DNA from: Leptobacterium_A meishanense
Lineage (GTDB): Bacteria > Bacteroidota > Bacteroidia > Flavobacteriales > Flavobacteriaceae
Reading direction: 5' to 3'
Length of the DNA stretch: 64,000 nucleotides
Assembly: GCF_037645805.1 (NCBI RefSeq)
Contig: NZ_JBBEXE010000008.1
Span: 1-64,000 of the forward strand
This document shows positions 10,003 to 19,188 of the stretch, in pieces. The stretch's first letter is position 1. Each line of letters opens with the position of its first letter. The translations under genes were made by a program, and so were the position numbers. The notes beneath the pieces are model-generated. The model was given only the letters and a program-made list of their open reading frames with translations. It had not been told where the DNA came from and made no database searches.

Positions 10003-10063
10003 ACACAAAGGCTTTGCTTTGTGTCACATTGATGTCCCGATAATTATCGGGATCGAAATGTGA
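10003..10063. repeat. Double hairpin with tcccgat/atcggga palindrome
   Basis: Two adjacent inverted repeats lie between the OmpA lipoprotein and the aldo/keto reductase. The first pairs acacaaag (10003-10010) with ctttgtgt (10017-10024). The second has outer arms tcacatt (10024-10030) and aatgtga (10057-10063) around a perfect 18-base palindrome, tcccgataattatcggga (10035-10052). A T-rich tract is missing, so it is not a standard terminator. The inner palindrome matches in form the one inside bioF at 34802-34819, which suggests a dispersed element. Confidence 0.7.
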
Positions 10064-10109
10064 TATGAGCATAGTTTATTTTTAAATAAAATCCTGATAA
10101 AAAGGCTAA

Positions 10110-11147
10110 ATGAAATACACAAAACTACCACACACCGATATTAAAGTAAGTAAAATATGTTTGGGCACCATGACCTGGGGTGAGCAAAATACCGAATCCG
10201 AAGGCCATGAACAAATGGACTATGCCATAGAACAAGGCGTTAACTTTTTTGATACGGCAGAGTTGTATTCTGTCCCGGCAAAACCCGAAACACAAGGGTC
10301 AACAGAGAAGATTATAGGAAACTGGTTTAAAAAAACCGGAAAGCGCAAAGAAATTATTTTAGCAACCAAAATAGCCGGCCCCGCAGAATTTACCAAGCAT
10401 ATCCGTACCGGAGGGTTTAAAAAAGAAGAACTGAACGATGCCGTCAATAAAAGTTTGCAACGCCTCCAAACCGACTATATAGATTTGTACCAATTGCATT
10501 GGCCGGAGCGAAAGACCAACTTTTTTAGTCAGCGAGGCTATACCCATGACCTCGACGATGCTTGGGAAGATAATTTTAAAGAAGTTTTGGAAAGTCTGGA
10601 TCAATTGGTTAAAGCCGGGAAAATACGCCATGTAGGCATTTCCAATGAAGTGCCTTGGGGCACAATGCGTTTTGTAGAAGAAAGCAGAAAGCATGCCCTT
10701 CCCAGAATGATTACTATTCAAAACCCGTATTCATTGCTCAACCGTACCTTTGAAGTGGGCAATGCAGAAGTATCCATCCGTGAAGGAGTAGGGTTACTAG
10801 CCTATTCATCTTTAGCTTTTGGAGTGCTTTCCGGGAAGTATCTGGGAGGCAAAAGGCCCCCTAACGCACGGATTACCCTTTTCCCCAACTTTTCTAGGTA
10901 CATAGGTGAAAAAGCTACCGAGGCGACACAACAATATTATGATTTGGCAAAAGAAAATGATATTTCGTTAGCACAAATGTCCCTAGCCTTTGTGAATCAA
11001 CAACCTTTCGTAACCAGTAATATTATTGGGGCCACTACTATAGAGCAGCTAAAAGAAGATATTGATAGTATTCATGTAAAATTAGATAACGATTTGCTGG
11101 AAAAAATCAATGCTATTCATAACGCAATCCCAAACCCGGCACCGTAG
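10110..11147 (+). CDS. Aldo/keto reductase, Tas-like
   Basis: NADP-dependent oxidoreductase of the aldo/keto reductase superfamily with a TIM-barrel fold. The catalytic tetrad is recognisable: Asp and Tyr in FFDTAELYS, Lys in LATKIAG and His in YQLHWPERK. The 345-residue length and the LNRTFEVG and IIGATTIEQLKED segments resemble Tas/YajO-type members. The substrate cannot be inferred. It stands alone between the hairpin region upstream and the broken gene downstream. Confidence 0.93.
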   Translation: MKYTKLPHTDIKVSKICLGTMTWGEQNTESEGHEQMDYAIEQGVNFFDTAELYSVPAKPETQGSTEKIIGNWFKKTGKRKEIILATKIAGPAEFTKHIRTGGFKKEELNDAVNKSLQRLQTDYIDLYQLHWPERKTNFFSQRGYTHDLDDAWEDNFKEVLESLDQLVKAGKIRHVGISNEVPWGTMRFVEESRKHALPRMITIQNPYSLLNRTFEVGNAEVSIREGVGLLAYSSLAFGVLSGKYLGGKRPPNARITLFPNFSRYIGEKATEATQQYYDLAKENDISLAQMSLAFVNQQPFVTSNIIGATTIEQLKEDIDSIHVKLDNDLLEKINAIHNAIPNPAP

Positions 11148-11200
11148 AGAATAACACTCCATTTTCGTAAGAATGATGAGATAGTAAAAGATAAATGAGG

Positions 11201-11575
11201 TTATCTGATAAACCTATTAAAGTATGCGAATACTTTTGCCCCTAAACCTTTTACCGCTTCTAATGCTTGTGCGTTAGGATTGCCAAAAACCTCAAATCGA
11301 GTAATTTTACTACATCCTAAAAGTTCTGACAAAACATCACTTACATTTTGAAGATGCATTAACAATGATTCGGAACTTGATTGCCATTCTGCCGTATAAC
11401 ATTTAGATTCATCATCATTAAAGTATCATTGGTAACCTTTCATGCCAGGTTCATTATCCTGTACTATTTTAATTGCTTGATTAGCCAAGTTTTTAAAAGT
11501 ATCTAGTTTTCCAGGCTTAATGGTTCTTTCTACGGGGTATTGAATTTCACTTATCATAATTATAGTTTTTGTCAT
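11201..11575 (-). pseudogene. Monooxygenase-like gene broken by an in-frame TGA
   Basis: Read on the minus strand from ATG 11575 (or 11557), this frame gives a coherent protein of about 124 codons, interrupted once by TGA at 11426-11428 (codon 44 from 11557). Before the stop it reads IQYPVERTIKPG, FKNLANQAIKIV and EPGMKGYQ; after it, YFNDDESKCYTAEWQSSSES, HLQNVSDVL, ITRFEVFGNP and a TAA stop. This matches the layout of short antibiotic-biosynthesis-monooxygenase (ABM) fold proteins, in which EPGxxxYxW is followed by a shared acidic turn. TGG to TGA at the expected Trp explains the break. The rest of the frame is intact, so the lesion is recent or a sequence error. Confidence 0.75.
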
Positions 11576-11740
11576 TAATAAAAAAGATGTTTTATATGCT
11601 TGCTCACTTAGCTAATTTTTGGACATGACTTATGGGCTATAATATAATTAAAAACCCGGACCCACTATTTACTGAAACAATACATTTACCAAATTCTTTA
11701 TTTTGGCAGATACTGAAAAGCTAATGGAATACTTGCAAAC

Positions 11741-13288
11741 TCAATCTCTAGGCATCAAATCGTTCCTATTGGCAACGGTATAAATAATATAGGCAGCCAC
11801 GATGCTGGCTTGTTTTAAATCGTCAAAAGAAAGGTGGTCGTATGTGTCTAATTGACTATGTTGTACTCGTAATTCATACTCTAAGGGATCCTGAATGAAT
11901 GTGAATGCAGGAATATTGTTCGCGTAAAAAGGCAAGTGGTCTGAACTTCCTGTAGCAGAATGGCGGGCGCCTAACACCCCCAAATCTTTTATAGGAGCTA
12001 AAATGCTGTCTAAAACTGGCTTAGAAGAATGAAAGTATTGATCTCTAACACCTACAATTTTCCCGGTACCGTTGTCAAGGTTGAAATAAGCACTTATCTT
12101 ATTATTTAGATCGATATGAGAAGCTACCCATTTCTGGCTACCGAGGATCCCTTGCTCTTCCCCTCCCCAAAATGCTGCAAGTATGGTACGTTTGGGTTTT
12201 ATGTCGAGTGCTTTTAAGATACGCATGGCTTCCATAATAATCAATACCCCGGATCCATTATCAATAGCTCCCACTCCCCACGTCCAGGAATCCATGTGTG
12301 CTCCTAGAACAACATATTCTTCAGGCAGCATACTTCCTTTTATCTCCCCTAAGATGTTGAAACCAGTATCTTCAGGGTAAAATTTGTTTTCAATGTCTAG
12401 CTCTATCTTCACTTCCTGTCCATTGCTCACGGTCCGGTATACCCAATTGTATTGTTCTTTAGACAAAACAATCCTGGGGAGAATGTTGGTGCCTTCTTCT
12501 GCTCGTATACCGGCCCAGTTTCCATGATGCCTGATAACGCCATGATCTCTGGTGGAAGGAAGAAGTACCGCTTTTACCCCTGCTGTTGCCAAAATCTCTT
12601 CTTGTATGGCATGTTTTTCGTAGAGCCCTTCAATCAGTTCATTAATAAGGTTCAAATTAGCAGCAGGCTTCTCTGCGTCAACTGCGTGTTCCCTTGAGCC
12701 GAAAAAATCCTCCTCACTCAAACGAAAACGGTAATTGGCGTTATCTTCGATAGTGATTTCGCTCGGAGGGCGTAACATAACAATCGACCCCTCCAAATTT
12801 CCTTTGACAGCTTTAAGGTGATCAGAAGTGGTAATCTCAGGATAACCACTTGCATCTTTATTCTTAATTGGCGCCAAAGAAACAGGAGCAGTTATTTTAC
12901 CATTGGTGCTTCCTGACCAGGGCATGGCCAACCCTTGCAGGGGTTTAATAAACGGGGTTAAAACCCGGCCCGAAAAGTTAATTTGCTTCCAACCCTTACC
13001 GAATGTTCCCCATTCTTCCATTCGCACATTATCCATATTCCAACTGTTGAGTTTTTTCTGCATCCATTCCCCTGCTTTTCTGATTCCGGGAGATGCAGTT
13101 AAACGGGGACCATTGATATCGAATAAATAATGTGCCATCACCTCCAGCTCCGAATTCTTGGAGGCTTCCTCTTTGATTTTATCGATTAAAAGTTTACTAG
13201 AATCGACTTCAGTTTGTTGACCAAATGACAGAGACGTTGTTAAAAAGCAAGCAAAAAGGGAGGTTAAGAATAATCTTAGGGATTTCAT
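11741..13288 (-). CDS. M28 family zinc metallopeptidase, carboxypeptidase Q-like
   Basis: Secreted or periplasmic di-zinc aminopeptidase/carboxypeptidase of 515 residues. The signal peptide runs to about residue 23 (TSLSFGQQ). A protease-associated-like insert lies in the middle. The M28 metal site is visible: LGAHMDSW (His, then Asp), GAIDNGSG (bridging Asp), WGGEEQGILGS (Glu-Glu) and the late SSDHLPF (His region). It likely trims exogenous peptides. Flanked by the broken monooxygenase gene downstream and the PIN-like gene upstream on the same strand, with 133 bases between it and the latter; no operon is evident. Confidence 0.93.
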   Translation of the reverse strand: MKSLRLFLTSLFACFLTTSLSFGQQTEVDSSKLLIDKIKEEASKNSELEVMAHYLFDINGPRLTASPGIRKAGEWMQKKLNSWNMDNVRMEEWGTFGKGWKQINFSGRVLTPFIKPLQGLAMPWSGSTNGKITAPVSLAPIKNKDASGYPEITTSDHLKAVKGNLEGSIVMLRPPSEITIEDNANYRFRLSEEDFFGSREHAVDAEKPAANLNLINELIEGLYEKHAIQEEILATAGVKAVLLPSTRDHGVIRHHGNWAGIRAEEGTNILPRIVLSKEQYNWVYRTVSNGQEVKIELDIENKFYPEDTGFNILGEIKGSMLPEEYVVLGAHMDSWTWGVGAIDNGSGVLIIMEAMRILKALDIKPKRTILAAFWGGEEQGILGSQKWVASHIDLNNKISAYFNLDNGTGKIVGVRDQYFHSSKPVLDSILAPIKDLGVLGARHSATGSSDHLPFYANNIPAFTFIQDPLEYELRVQHSQLDTYDHLSFDDLKQASIVAAYIIYTVANRNDLMPRD

Positions 13289-13421
13289 CTTATAATTTAT
13301 TTGTAGGGAACCGTGTGACTAATAAGCCAAATATAATTAAAAGTTTGTTTTTATTTGAAAGCCTTTAAAGTATGATCTTGAACGGATTACAAACCCGTGC
13401 TAGGTAGTGAAAGTATAACCC

Positions 13422-13832
13422 TTAAAGCCTTTTAACTCCTCCCCTCAAAGTGATTTGATACATAAAGGGCTTTTTTTGAGTTATAAGAATTTTACATAAT
13501 TGAGGCCAATGTTTAACTAATAAAGCAAGCATGTCCCAGTATTTAAAACCATTTTTGGCGGGAGGGCGAAAATAAAACATTCCTAGTTTATTTTCTTCAC
13601 AAAGCTTGTTTTGATGGTAAATTCTTCTAATATTATAATCTTGTGTAATTACACAAGCTCCTTTTTCACCAGCTAATGGAATCCACTCTTCATCAGGGAT
13701 TCCTTTTCCGAACTCATCTTTAATCGATTTTACCTCAATTGTATGATTTAGCTTTATATTTTCAGGCTTTTGAAGAATATTAAAACCTCTAGCTAGATAA
13801 GGAGACATATTTTCATCTATATATACTATCAT
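13422..13832 (-). CDS. PIN-like (DUF5615-type) putative toxin
   Basis: A 136-residue protein of the PIN-like/DUF5615 type, a predicted RNase fold common as the second gene of DUF433 modules. Acidic positions fitting a metal site are visible in VYIDENMSP (residues 3-11), IPDEEW (about 45-50) and VITQDYNI (about 60-67). The ATG overlaps the stop of the DUF433 gene by four bases, giving tight translational coupling. The order antitoxin-like gene then PIN-like gene fits a toxin-antitoxin unit, but activity is inferred only from family and context. Both genes look more AT-rich than radA next door. Confidence 0.8.
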   Translation of the reverse strand: MIVYIDENMSPYLARGFNILQKPENIKLNHTIEVKSIKDEFGKGIPDEEWIPLAGEKGACVITQDYNIRRIYHQNKLCEENKLGMFYFRPPAKNGFKYWDMLALLVKHWPQLCKILITQKKPFMYQITLRGGVKRL

Positions 13833-14500
13833 GCGGCATTACAATAATCAATGGCATCTTTTACTGATTTCTCATCAATTTCATATGTGAAAGCAATAAA
13901 ACTTATCGGTTCTCCTGCCTTATGTAGATTATATAAAGTTTCAGGATAAATACTAGTGTCTTTTATAGTGGGATGTCCAAATTGTTTTTTAGGATCAACA
14001 ATAATATTTTTTTTTCTTCCTAATGGCCAAAACCTTGAGGCAATGGAATCATCATCAAAGTCTAAATTTTTAAAAAATTGCTTTATAAACCCAAGGTTTA
14101 ACTGCTCTGTTCCATCAAGAGAAATAGTATCCCCATTTAATTCAAGAAAAATTTTCTTTCCATCTGTGTGGATTTTTTTCAAAATCTCTTTTTGGGCAAA
14201 AGGAAAAGCGGTATTAAATTTTTTAGTCAATTCGATATGAGCATTTAGTACATCACGAGTTTTAACTCCGGCTTCAGCAAATAGTATAAGGATATAAAAT
14301 TCGACTAGTGTGTGAAAACTTATAGCTTTTGACTTATTTACTGACCATGAATACTTACCTTTAAAAGCTTTCCCTAATTCTCCATCCCAGTAATTATTGA
14401 CCCATAGGTTAACTTTATGATATGGTAATCTCAAGATTTTTGCAACCTCTGGAATTGTGTATACACCATTACCAATTGTAAGACTATTTTCGAATATCAC
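13829..14500 (-). CDS. DUF433 domain protein with MerR-like HTH, putative antitoxin
   Basis: A 223-residue protein. The N-terminus has a MerR-like helix-turn-helix (YTIPEVAKILRLPYHKVNLW, about residues 13-32). The C-terminal third is a DUF433 domain with VDPKKQFGHPTIKDTSI and IDEKSVKDAIDYC. In such modules it is expected to bind DNA and the PIN-like partner encoded immediately downstream. The middle section, about 100 residues, is typical of long DUF433 proteins. Likely autoregulated, though no operator repeat is obvious in the 31 bases separating it from radA. Confidence 0.85.
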   Translation of the reverse strand: MIFENSLTIGNGVYTIPEVAKILRLPYHKVNLWVNNYWDGELGKAFKGKYSWSVNKSKAISFHTLVEFYILILFAEAGVKTRDVLNAHIELTKKFNTAFPFAQKEILKKIHTDGKKIFLELNGDTISLDGTEQLNLGFIKQFFKNLDFDDDSIASRFWPLGRKKNIIVDPKKQFGHPTIKDTSIYPETLYNLHKAGEPISFIAFTYEIDEKSVKDAIDYCNAA

Positions 14501-14531
14501 GACACTTTTATTTGTGCGAAGTTATACATTT

Positions 14532-15893
14532 TTAACCAAACAACACACTCACCACATCCTCTATCTTGGCTACCAATTGTATGGTGATGGTGGTGTTTTT
14601 TAAGGTTATCTTATTGTGTTTGGAGACAAATATAGTGGCAAAGCCCAGTTTTTCGGCTTCTAAAATACGTTGGTCCACCCGGGTTACGGGACGTATTTCC
14701 CCGGCAAGGCCTACTTCGGCAGCAAAGCACATATCTTTTTCAATGGCAATGTCCTCATTGCTGGAGAGGATAGCAGCTACTACGGCAAGGTCAATGGCAG
14801 GGTCATCTACAGAGATGCCCCCGGTAATATTAAGGAACACATCTTTGGCCCCCAACCGGAAGCCGGCCCGTTTTTCAAGGACCGCTAAGAGCATGTTCAA
14901 GCGTTTGGCATTATAACCGGTAGTACTGCGCTGTGGTGTGCCATATACGGCGGAGCTTACCAGGGCTTGTATTTCTATCATGAGTGGGCGCATGCCCTCC
15001 AGCGTGGCGGCAATGGCGGTGCCACTAAGGCCCTCGTCGTGTTGGGAGATGAGTATTTCTGATGGGTTGGCCACTTCCCTAAGGCCGTTGCCCTGCATTT
15101 CGTAGATGCCCAGCTCGGCAGTAGAGCCAAAACGGTTTTTTAATGCCCGCAGGATGCGGTATACATGGTTTCGGTCACCCTCAAACTGTAAAACGGTATC
15201 GACCATATGTTCCAGTATCTTGGGTCCGGCAATGTGACCATCTTTGGTGATGTGTCCAATAAGGATAACGGGCGTAGCAGTTTCTTTGGCAAATTTAATG
15301 AGTTCGGCAGTACACTCACGGATTTGGGAAATGCTCCCGGCAGCAGATTCTATGTAATCGGAATGCAAGGTTTGTATAGAATCGATGATGACAATATCCG
15401 GGACAATGGTTTCAATCTGCTTGAAGATATTTTGGGTTTTTGTCTCGGTGAGGATGTAGCACTGTTCACTTTCGGGTTGAATCCGTTCGGCACGCATTTT
15501 TATTTGCTGTTGGCTTTCTTCGCCAGAGACATACAGGGTTTTATAAGGGAGTTTTAGAGAGACTTGTAAAAGTAAAGTACTTTTTCCAATACCGGGTTCA
15601 CCACCAAGCAGGGTTAATGATCCAGGGACAATGCCTCCACCTAGCACGCGGTTAAGTTCGTTGTCTTTAGTATTCAACCGGGCTTCCTGCGATGTGTCTA
15701 TTTCTTTGATCTTTAACGGCCGAGATGTTTTTTTTATTTCACCTGAACTGGTTTTCCAGCTTACCTTTTCTTCTTTTTGGATGACTTCTTCTACAAGGGT
15801 GTTCCATTCTTTACATGCAGTACATTGCCCAAGCCATTTGGCATATTGTGTACCACAGTTTTGACAGAAGAAAGCGGTTTTTGTTTTGGCCAT
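14532..15893 (-). CDS. radA: DNA repair protein RadA
   Basis: RecA-like ATPase that helps branch migration during homologous recombination. All domains are present in 453 residues: N-terminal zinc finger CQNCGTQYAKWLGQCTACKEW, Walker A GEPGIGKSTLL near residue 95, the RadA-specific KNRFG motif followed by STAELGIYEM near 253, and the C-terminal Lon-like domain with GGISVDDPAIDLAV. Base composition is visibly more GC-rich than that of the DUF433 pair beside it. It is transcribed toward that pair with a 31-base gap. Confidence 0.97.
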   Translation of the reverse strand: MAKTKTAFFCQNCGTQYAKWLGQCTACKEWNTLVEEVIQKEEKVSWKTSSGEIKKTSRPLKIKEIDTSQEARLNTKDNELNRVLGGGIVPGSLTLLGGEPGIGKSTLLLQVSLKLPYKTLYVSGEESQQQIKMRAERIQPESEQCYILTETKTQNIFKQIETIVPDIVIIDSIQTLHSDYIESAAGSISQIRECTAELIKFAKETATPVILIGHITKDGHIAGPKILEHMVDTVLQFEGDRNHVYRILRALKNRFGSTAELGIYEMQGNGLREVANPSEILISQHDEGLSGTAIAATLEGMRPLMIEIQALVSSAVYGTPQRSTTGYNAKRLNMLLAVLEKRAGFRLGAKDVFLNITGGISVDDPAIDLAVVAAILSSNEDIAIEKDMCFAAEVGLAGEIRPVTRVDQRILEAEKLGFATIFVSKHNKITLKNTTITIQLVAKIEDVVSVLFG

Positions 15894-15973
15894 TGGTTTT
15901 AGTGGAAAGTTTTAAAGTTAAAAGTTTAATGTTTTGTTTAGTTGTTTATGTGTTTAGAAGTTTAGGTTATATT

Positions 15974-16025
15974 GAGCACTCTTCGACAGCCAGCCTATTC
16001 CAGTCGAGGCGAGTATTCAGAATGA
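15974..16025. repeat. Degenerate intergenic inverted repeat
   Basis: In the 211-base gap between radA and the DUF6265 gene, cttcgac pairs with gtcgagg (one G-U) around a loop of about 15 bases, followed by gagtattcagaatgat. The composition differs from the AT-rich surroundings. It resembles short dispersed inverted repeats seen in flavobacterial intergenic regions. Only one copy of this form is visible here, so membership of a family is tentative. Confidence 0.35.
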
Positions 16026-16104
16026 TATTTAATTATTAATTCATAGAGGGGTGTTTTTCTAGTTGCTGAATAAAAGTTACATATAACATTAAATGTGATG
16101 TGTA

Positions 16105-16638
16105 TTATTCTTTTGTTCTTTTGTAATTGAATTTTACTTCGCGTTTATTTTTATCCCTATTACTAATTACAACATATAAATTTACTTCATTATCATCAAC
16201 TTTTTCGAAAGTAAACTGATCGAAATAAACTTTGTTCGGGGTTACTTTTACTAATGGGAAGTCAACGGTTTTGTCTTTTTCTTCCCATCCCATAAGGTTA
16301 GCATGAAAGTGTTTCAATCGGAGCATTAATGTCTCATTTTCTTCAGAGAGGATCAAAAGCTCATAAAAACTGGGCTTGTTATTAACTACCAATTTAAAAG
16401 CACCCATCATAGTTCCGCCCAATGGAGGGGTCCATACTTCTTCAGTAATCCCACCAAAGGCTTTACCCCGCCAACTCCCTTCCATCCACTGGATATCTTT
16501 TAATGATGCTTTTGGCGAGCCAATAAGACTATCATAAACTAGGGTGTTTTGAAATTCTTGTTGGGCATATCCTATTTTGGTAATTAGGATTAGTACTATA
16601 ATCAATAATTGTTTTTTTGTTTTTATAATACGCATCAC
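16105..16638 (-). CDS. DUF6265-like exported protein
   Basis: A 177-residue protein with signal peptide ending at KIGYAQQ near residue 27. The mature part contains the DUF6265 hallmarks: IQWMEGSWRGKAFGG, EEVWTPPLGGTMMGAFK, ELLILSEEN and LRLKHFHANLMGWEEKD. The family is a lipocalin-like beta fold of unknown role in the periplasm. A second ATG one codon later could be used. It lies 36 bases downstream of the esterase gene on the same strand. Confidence 0.85.
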   Translation of the reverse strand: MMRIIKTKKQLLIIVLILITKIGYAQQEFQNTLVYDSLIGSPKASLKDIQWMEGSWRGKAFGGITEEVWTPPLGGTMMGAFKLVVNNKPSFYELLILSEENETLMLRLKHFHANLMGWEEKDKTVDFPLVKVTPNKVYFDQFTFEKVDDNEVNLYVVISNRDKNKREVKFNYKRTKE

Positions 16639-16674
16639 TTTATGCTTTTCTTTTGGTCATTATTTCGATATTTT

Positions 16675-17823
16675 TTACCATCCAAAATCAGCTTTAATGG
16701 CATCGATTTTATCTAGCGCCATGTCTTTAGTAAGAAAATCTATTTCTTCCATTCCAAATGCTTTTTCATAGGTACGCATGGCTTTTTTGGGTTCACCGAC
16801 TTGTTCGTAATACTCAGCTTCAAAATAGTAGCCAAGCATGGTGCTTGGGTACTGTTGTTTTCCTAATTTGGCTAACCGCTCCAATGAAGGCATGTCTTCT
16901 TTTTGTTTTATAGCGGCATAGATTGCCATGATGTCGTTCAAACTTACTTGTTTTTCAATGCCAAAAAGTGTTTTTATGGTATTGTACTTCTCCTCCAAAT
17001 AGTCATAAATGGGCGTTTCCAGCATTAATATTTTTTCTTTGTATTCAGTTACGGAAATGGGTTTGTAAATGCCAAAGATTTGATCTAATGCTTTTGGAAC
17101 GGCATAGGAAGCTAGCGAAATATGAGTGGCCCCTTTAAAGTCATCGAAATAGTATTGAATGTTTGGTTTGTCTACTGTTTTCATTTGTTGGTGAAGTGAG
17201 TATATCCGTTCACTGTTTTCCTTTAGGTCTTCTTGTGCAGTTGCGAGATAGTAGAAGAATTTTTTGTCTTGAAAAGTAGCAATTCGTTCAGGAATATGCT
17301 CTTCCATTAAAGGAGCTAAAGAAGGGCTTAGGTTAATATAACTGTCAAATAATGGTTTTTCTTTGAAGAGGTAATAATTGATGAAGTTTGAAGTAAGGGA
17401 GTGCCCTACGATCACTTTAAAATTAGCTAATTTATACTGTTCATCAAGATATGGAATGAGCTCCATCCCGATGAACTCAAAAAAATCGTTTCCTTTTCCG
17501 GAAGGGAACCCATTTTCGTCGCTATACTCGCAATCTTTCACGCGGATATTGTCATAATTTTGGTTAATACCTACTACGATCGCCTGTGGCATTTCGTCCC
17601 AATAGCTATAAAACTTTGTATTGGAAACAACAATGTCAAATAAGTATTCGGCATCCAATACTACAATAAGCGGATAGCTTTTTTCTTCATTATAATTTTC
17701 AGGGACATATACTTGAATAGGCCGTTCTTCATTTAGTTTATAGGAATTAAAAGGAGTCTGTTTGACTTGTGAGAACCCTATAAAAGTATAAAGGGATAAA
17801 AATGCAGTATATAAGATTTTCAT
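16675..17823 (-). CDS. Alpha/beta-hydrolase esterase (IroE/Fes-like) with C-terminal helical tail
   Basis: Exported hydrolase of the putative esterase family. The signal peptide ends near FIGFSQ. The hydrolase core has PLIVVLDAEY near residue 52 and the nucleophile elbow VGHSLTSN (GHSLT, Ser near residue 166), with a late THISLAS holding the candidate catalytic His. After about residue 275 a helical, TPR-like segment follows (YYFEAEYYEQVGEPKKAMRT). Substrate unknown; relatives act on siderophore or phenolic esters. The flippase-like gene lies upstream on the same strand with a 42-base gap. Confidence 0.85.
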   Translation of the reverse strand: MKILYTAFLSLYTFIGFSQVKQTPFNSYKLNEERPIQVYVPENYNEEKSYPLIVVLDAEYLFDIVVSNTKFYSYWDEMPQAIVVGINQNYDNIRVKDCEYSDENGFPSGKGNDFFEFIGMELIPYLDEQYKLANFKVIVGHSLTSNFINYYLFKEKPLFDSYINLSPSLAPLMEEHIPERIATFQDKKFFYYLATAQEDLKENSERIYSLHQQMKTVDKPNIQYYFDDFKGATHISLASYAVPKALDQIFGIYKPISVTEYKEKILMLETPIYDYLEEKYNTIKTLFGIEKQVSLNDIMAIYAAIKQKEDMPSLERLAKLGKQQYPSTMLGYYFEAEYYEQVGEPKKAMRTYEKAFGMEEIDFLTKDMALDKIDAIKADFGW

Positions 17824-17865
17824 TTCGTAAAGGGGTTTTACCTATAAACGAAGCAATTTATAAAA

Positions 17866-18831
17866 TTATTTACTTCGATTGTAAATAGGTAGAAAAAGAA
17901 ACGATAATGCCCCTATAAAAACAACTAGTAGGGTTTGGGAAGTCCACATAATCCAGCCAAAGGCATCAGCTGCGGTTTGTGAAATACCATAAATTACCAA
18001 TATTTTGCCAACTGCAATAGGATACAGGCCAACACCTCCATTGGTGGTAGAAATGGCAAAGGTGCCGGCAATAAAGGCAGTGATGATGGCACTAAAAGGA
18101 AGATTTTGTGTTTCAGGCATACTATAACGGATAACCCAAAACATAAGAACATACATAGTCCAAATGAAAAATGTATGAAAAGCAAAAAGTCCCCTTCTTT
18201 TCATTTTAAAGATACTGGTTGCCCCTTCTAGCAAACCTTTTATGAATTTTTTTATCTTAATTGCAAAGGAAGCCTTGGAGCGCTTTATGAACCTGATAAA
18301 AATAAATAGACAAAAAAGCCCGATGCCTATAAAGAGTAATAGTATATTCAGGTTGAACCCTCTCTCTATGAAGAAACCAAGAATGGTTTCTGTTTGGAAA
18401 ATGAATGCAAGCAGCACTATTAAAAATAACATAAACAAATCGACAACACGCTCTGCTACAATAGTGCCAAATGCTTTTTGAAAAGGGACATTTTCATAAG
18501 AAGCGAGGGTAGTTGCCCTTAATACTTCTCCTGAACGGGGAACACCCAAATTTGCAAGATAGGCAATAGCGACTGCCATAAGGTTGTTTGGATATCTTGG
18601 TCTGTATCCCATAGGCGCTAATAAAAAGTTCCATCTGTAGGCTCTTGACAGGTGGCTAAGTCCTCCCATTACTAAGGAAAGAAAAACCCAGAAGTAATCG
18701 GCATTTTTAATAGAAGTATATATTTTGTGGCGATCTTCTTCAGAAGTATTATAGTATGAATATGCTATGAAAAAAACTCCCAACAATAGCGGGAGTATAA
18801 TTTTAGCATATTTTATAATTTTTTTGTTCAA
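17866..18831 (-). CDS. LPG-synthase-TM/flippase-like integral membrane protein
   Basis: A 321-residue inner-membrane protein with about eight hydrophobic helices, of the lysylphosphatidylglycerol synthase TM/UPF0104 family. Family blocks are GLSHLSRAYRW, LANLGVPRSGEVLRA, AERVVDLFMLF and the late TTNGGVGLYPIAVGKI. It has no C-terminal aminoacyl-transferase domain, so it is the membrane-only form whose substrate is unknown. The start codon lies two bases after the panD stop, so it is translationally linked to panD. Confidence 0.88.
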   Translation of the reverse strand: MNKKIIKYAKIILPLLLGVFFIAYSYYNTSEEDRHKIYTSIKNADYFWVFLSLVMGGLSHLSRAYRWNFLLAPMGYRPRYPNNLMAVAIAYLANLGVPRSGEVLRATTLASYENVPFQKAFGTIVAERVVDLFMLFLIVLLAFIFQTETILGFFIERGFNLNILLLFIGIGLFCLFIFIRFIKRSKASFAIKIKKFIKGLLEGATSIFKMKRRGLFAFHTFFIWTMYVLMFWVIRYSMPETQNLPFSAIITAFIAGTFAISTTNGGVGLYPIAVGKILVIYGISQTAADAFGWIMWTSQTLLVVFIGALSFLFLPIYNRSK

Positions 18832-18833
18832 TA

Positions 18834-19184
18834 TCAGGTTAATGAGTTATCTTTTTCATTGGGAAAAATCAATGTGGGCTTAAACGATTTTGCTTCTTCA
18901 AAATCCATAATTCCATATGAAATGATGATGATGATATCCCCTTTTTGGACTTTTCTGGCTGCAGGCCCATTTAGGGTAATTTCACCACTGTTTTTGTTCC
19001 CTTTTATAACATAAGTTTCAAGGCGCTCGCCATTATTGATATTTACAATCTGAACTTTTTCCCCTTCAATAATATTAGCTGCATCCATCAATGACTCATC
19101 AATGGTAATACTGCCAATATAGTTGAGCTCAGCGCCGGTAACCGTTACCCGGTGAATTTTTGATTTTACTACTTGTACTTGCAT
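18834..19184 (-). CDS. panD: Aspartate 1-decarboxylase
   Basis: Makes beta-alanine from aspartate for pantothenate and CoA synthesis. The proenzyme self-cleaves at Gly-Ser to form the pyruvoyl group; the site is visible as LNYIGSITID with Gly-Ser near residues 24-25. The length of 116 residues is normal. A -7 promoter box ends only four bases before the ATG, so panD may be made from a nearly leaderless transcript in addition to read-through from panC, whose stop is 13 bases upstream. The flippase-like gene follows at once. Confidence 0.96.
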   Translation of the reverse strand: MQVQVVKSKIHRVTVTGAELNYIGSITIDESLMDAANIIEGEKVQIVNINNGERLETYVIKGNKNSGEITLNGPAARKVQKGDIIIIISYGIMDFEEAKSFKPTLIFPNEKDNSLT

Positions 19185-19188
19185 GCCG

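Noticed and set aside
11426..11428. TGA as a recoded tryptophan or selenocysteine codon
   Set aside because: Other genes use TGA rarely and as stop, no SECIS-like hairpin is seen, and the expected residue is Trp; simple nonsense change is enough.
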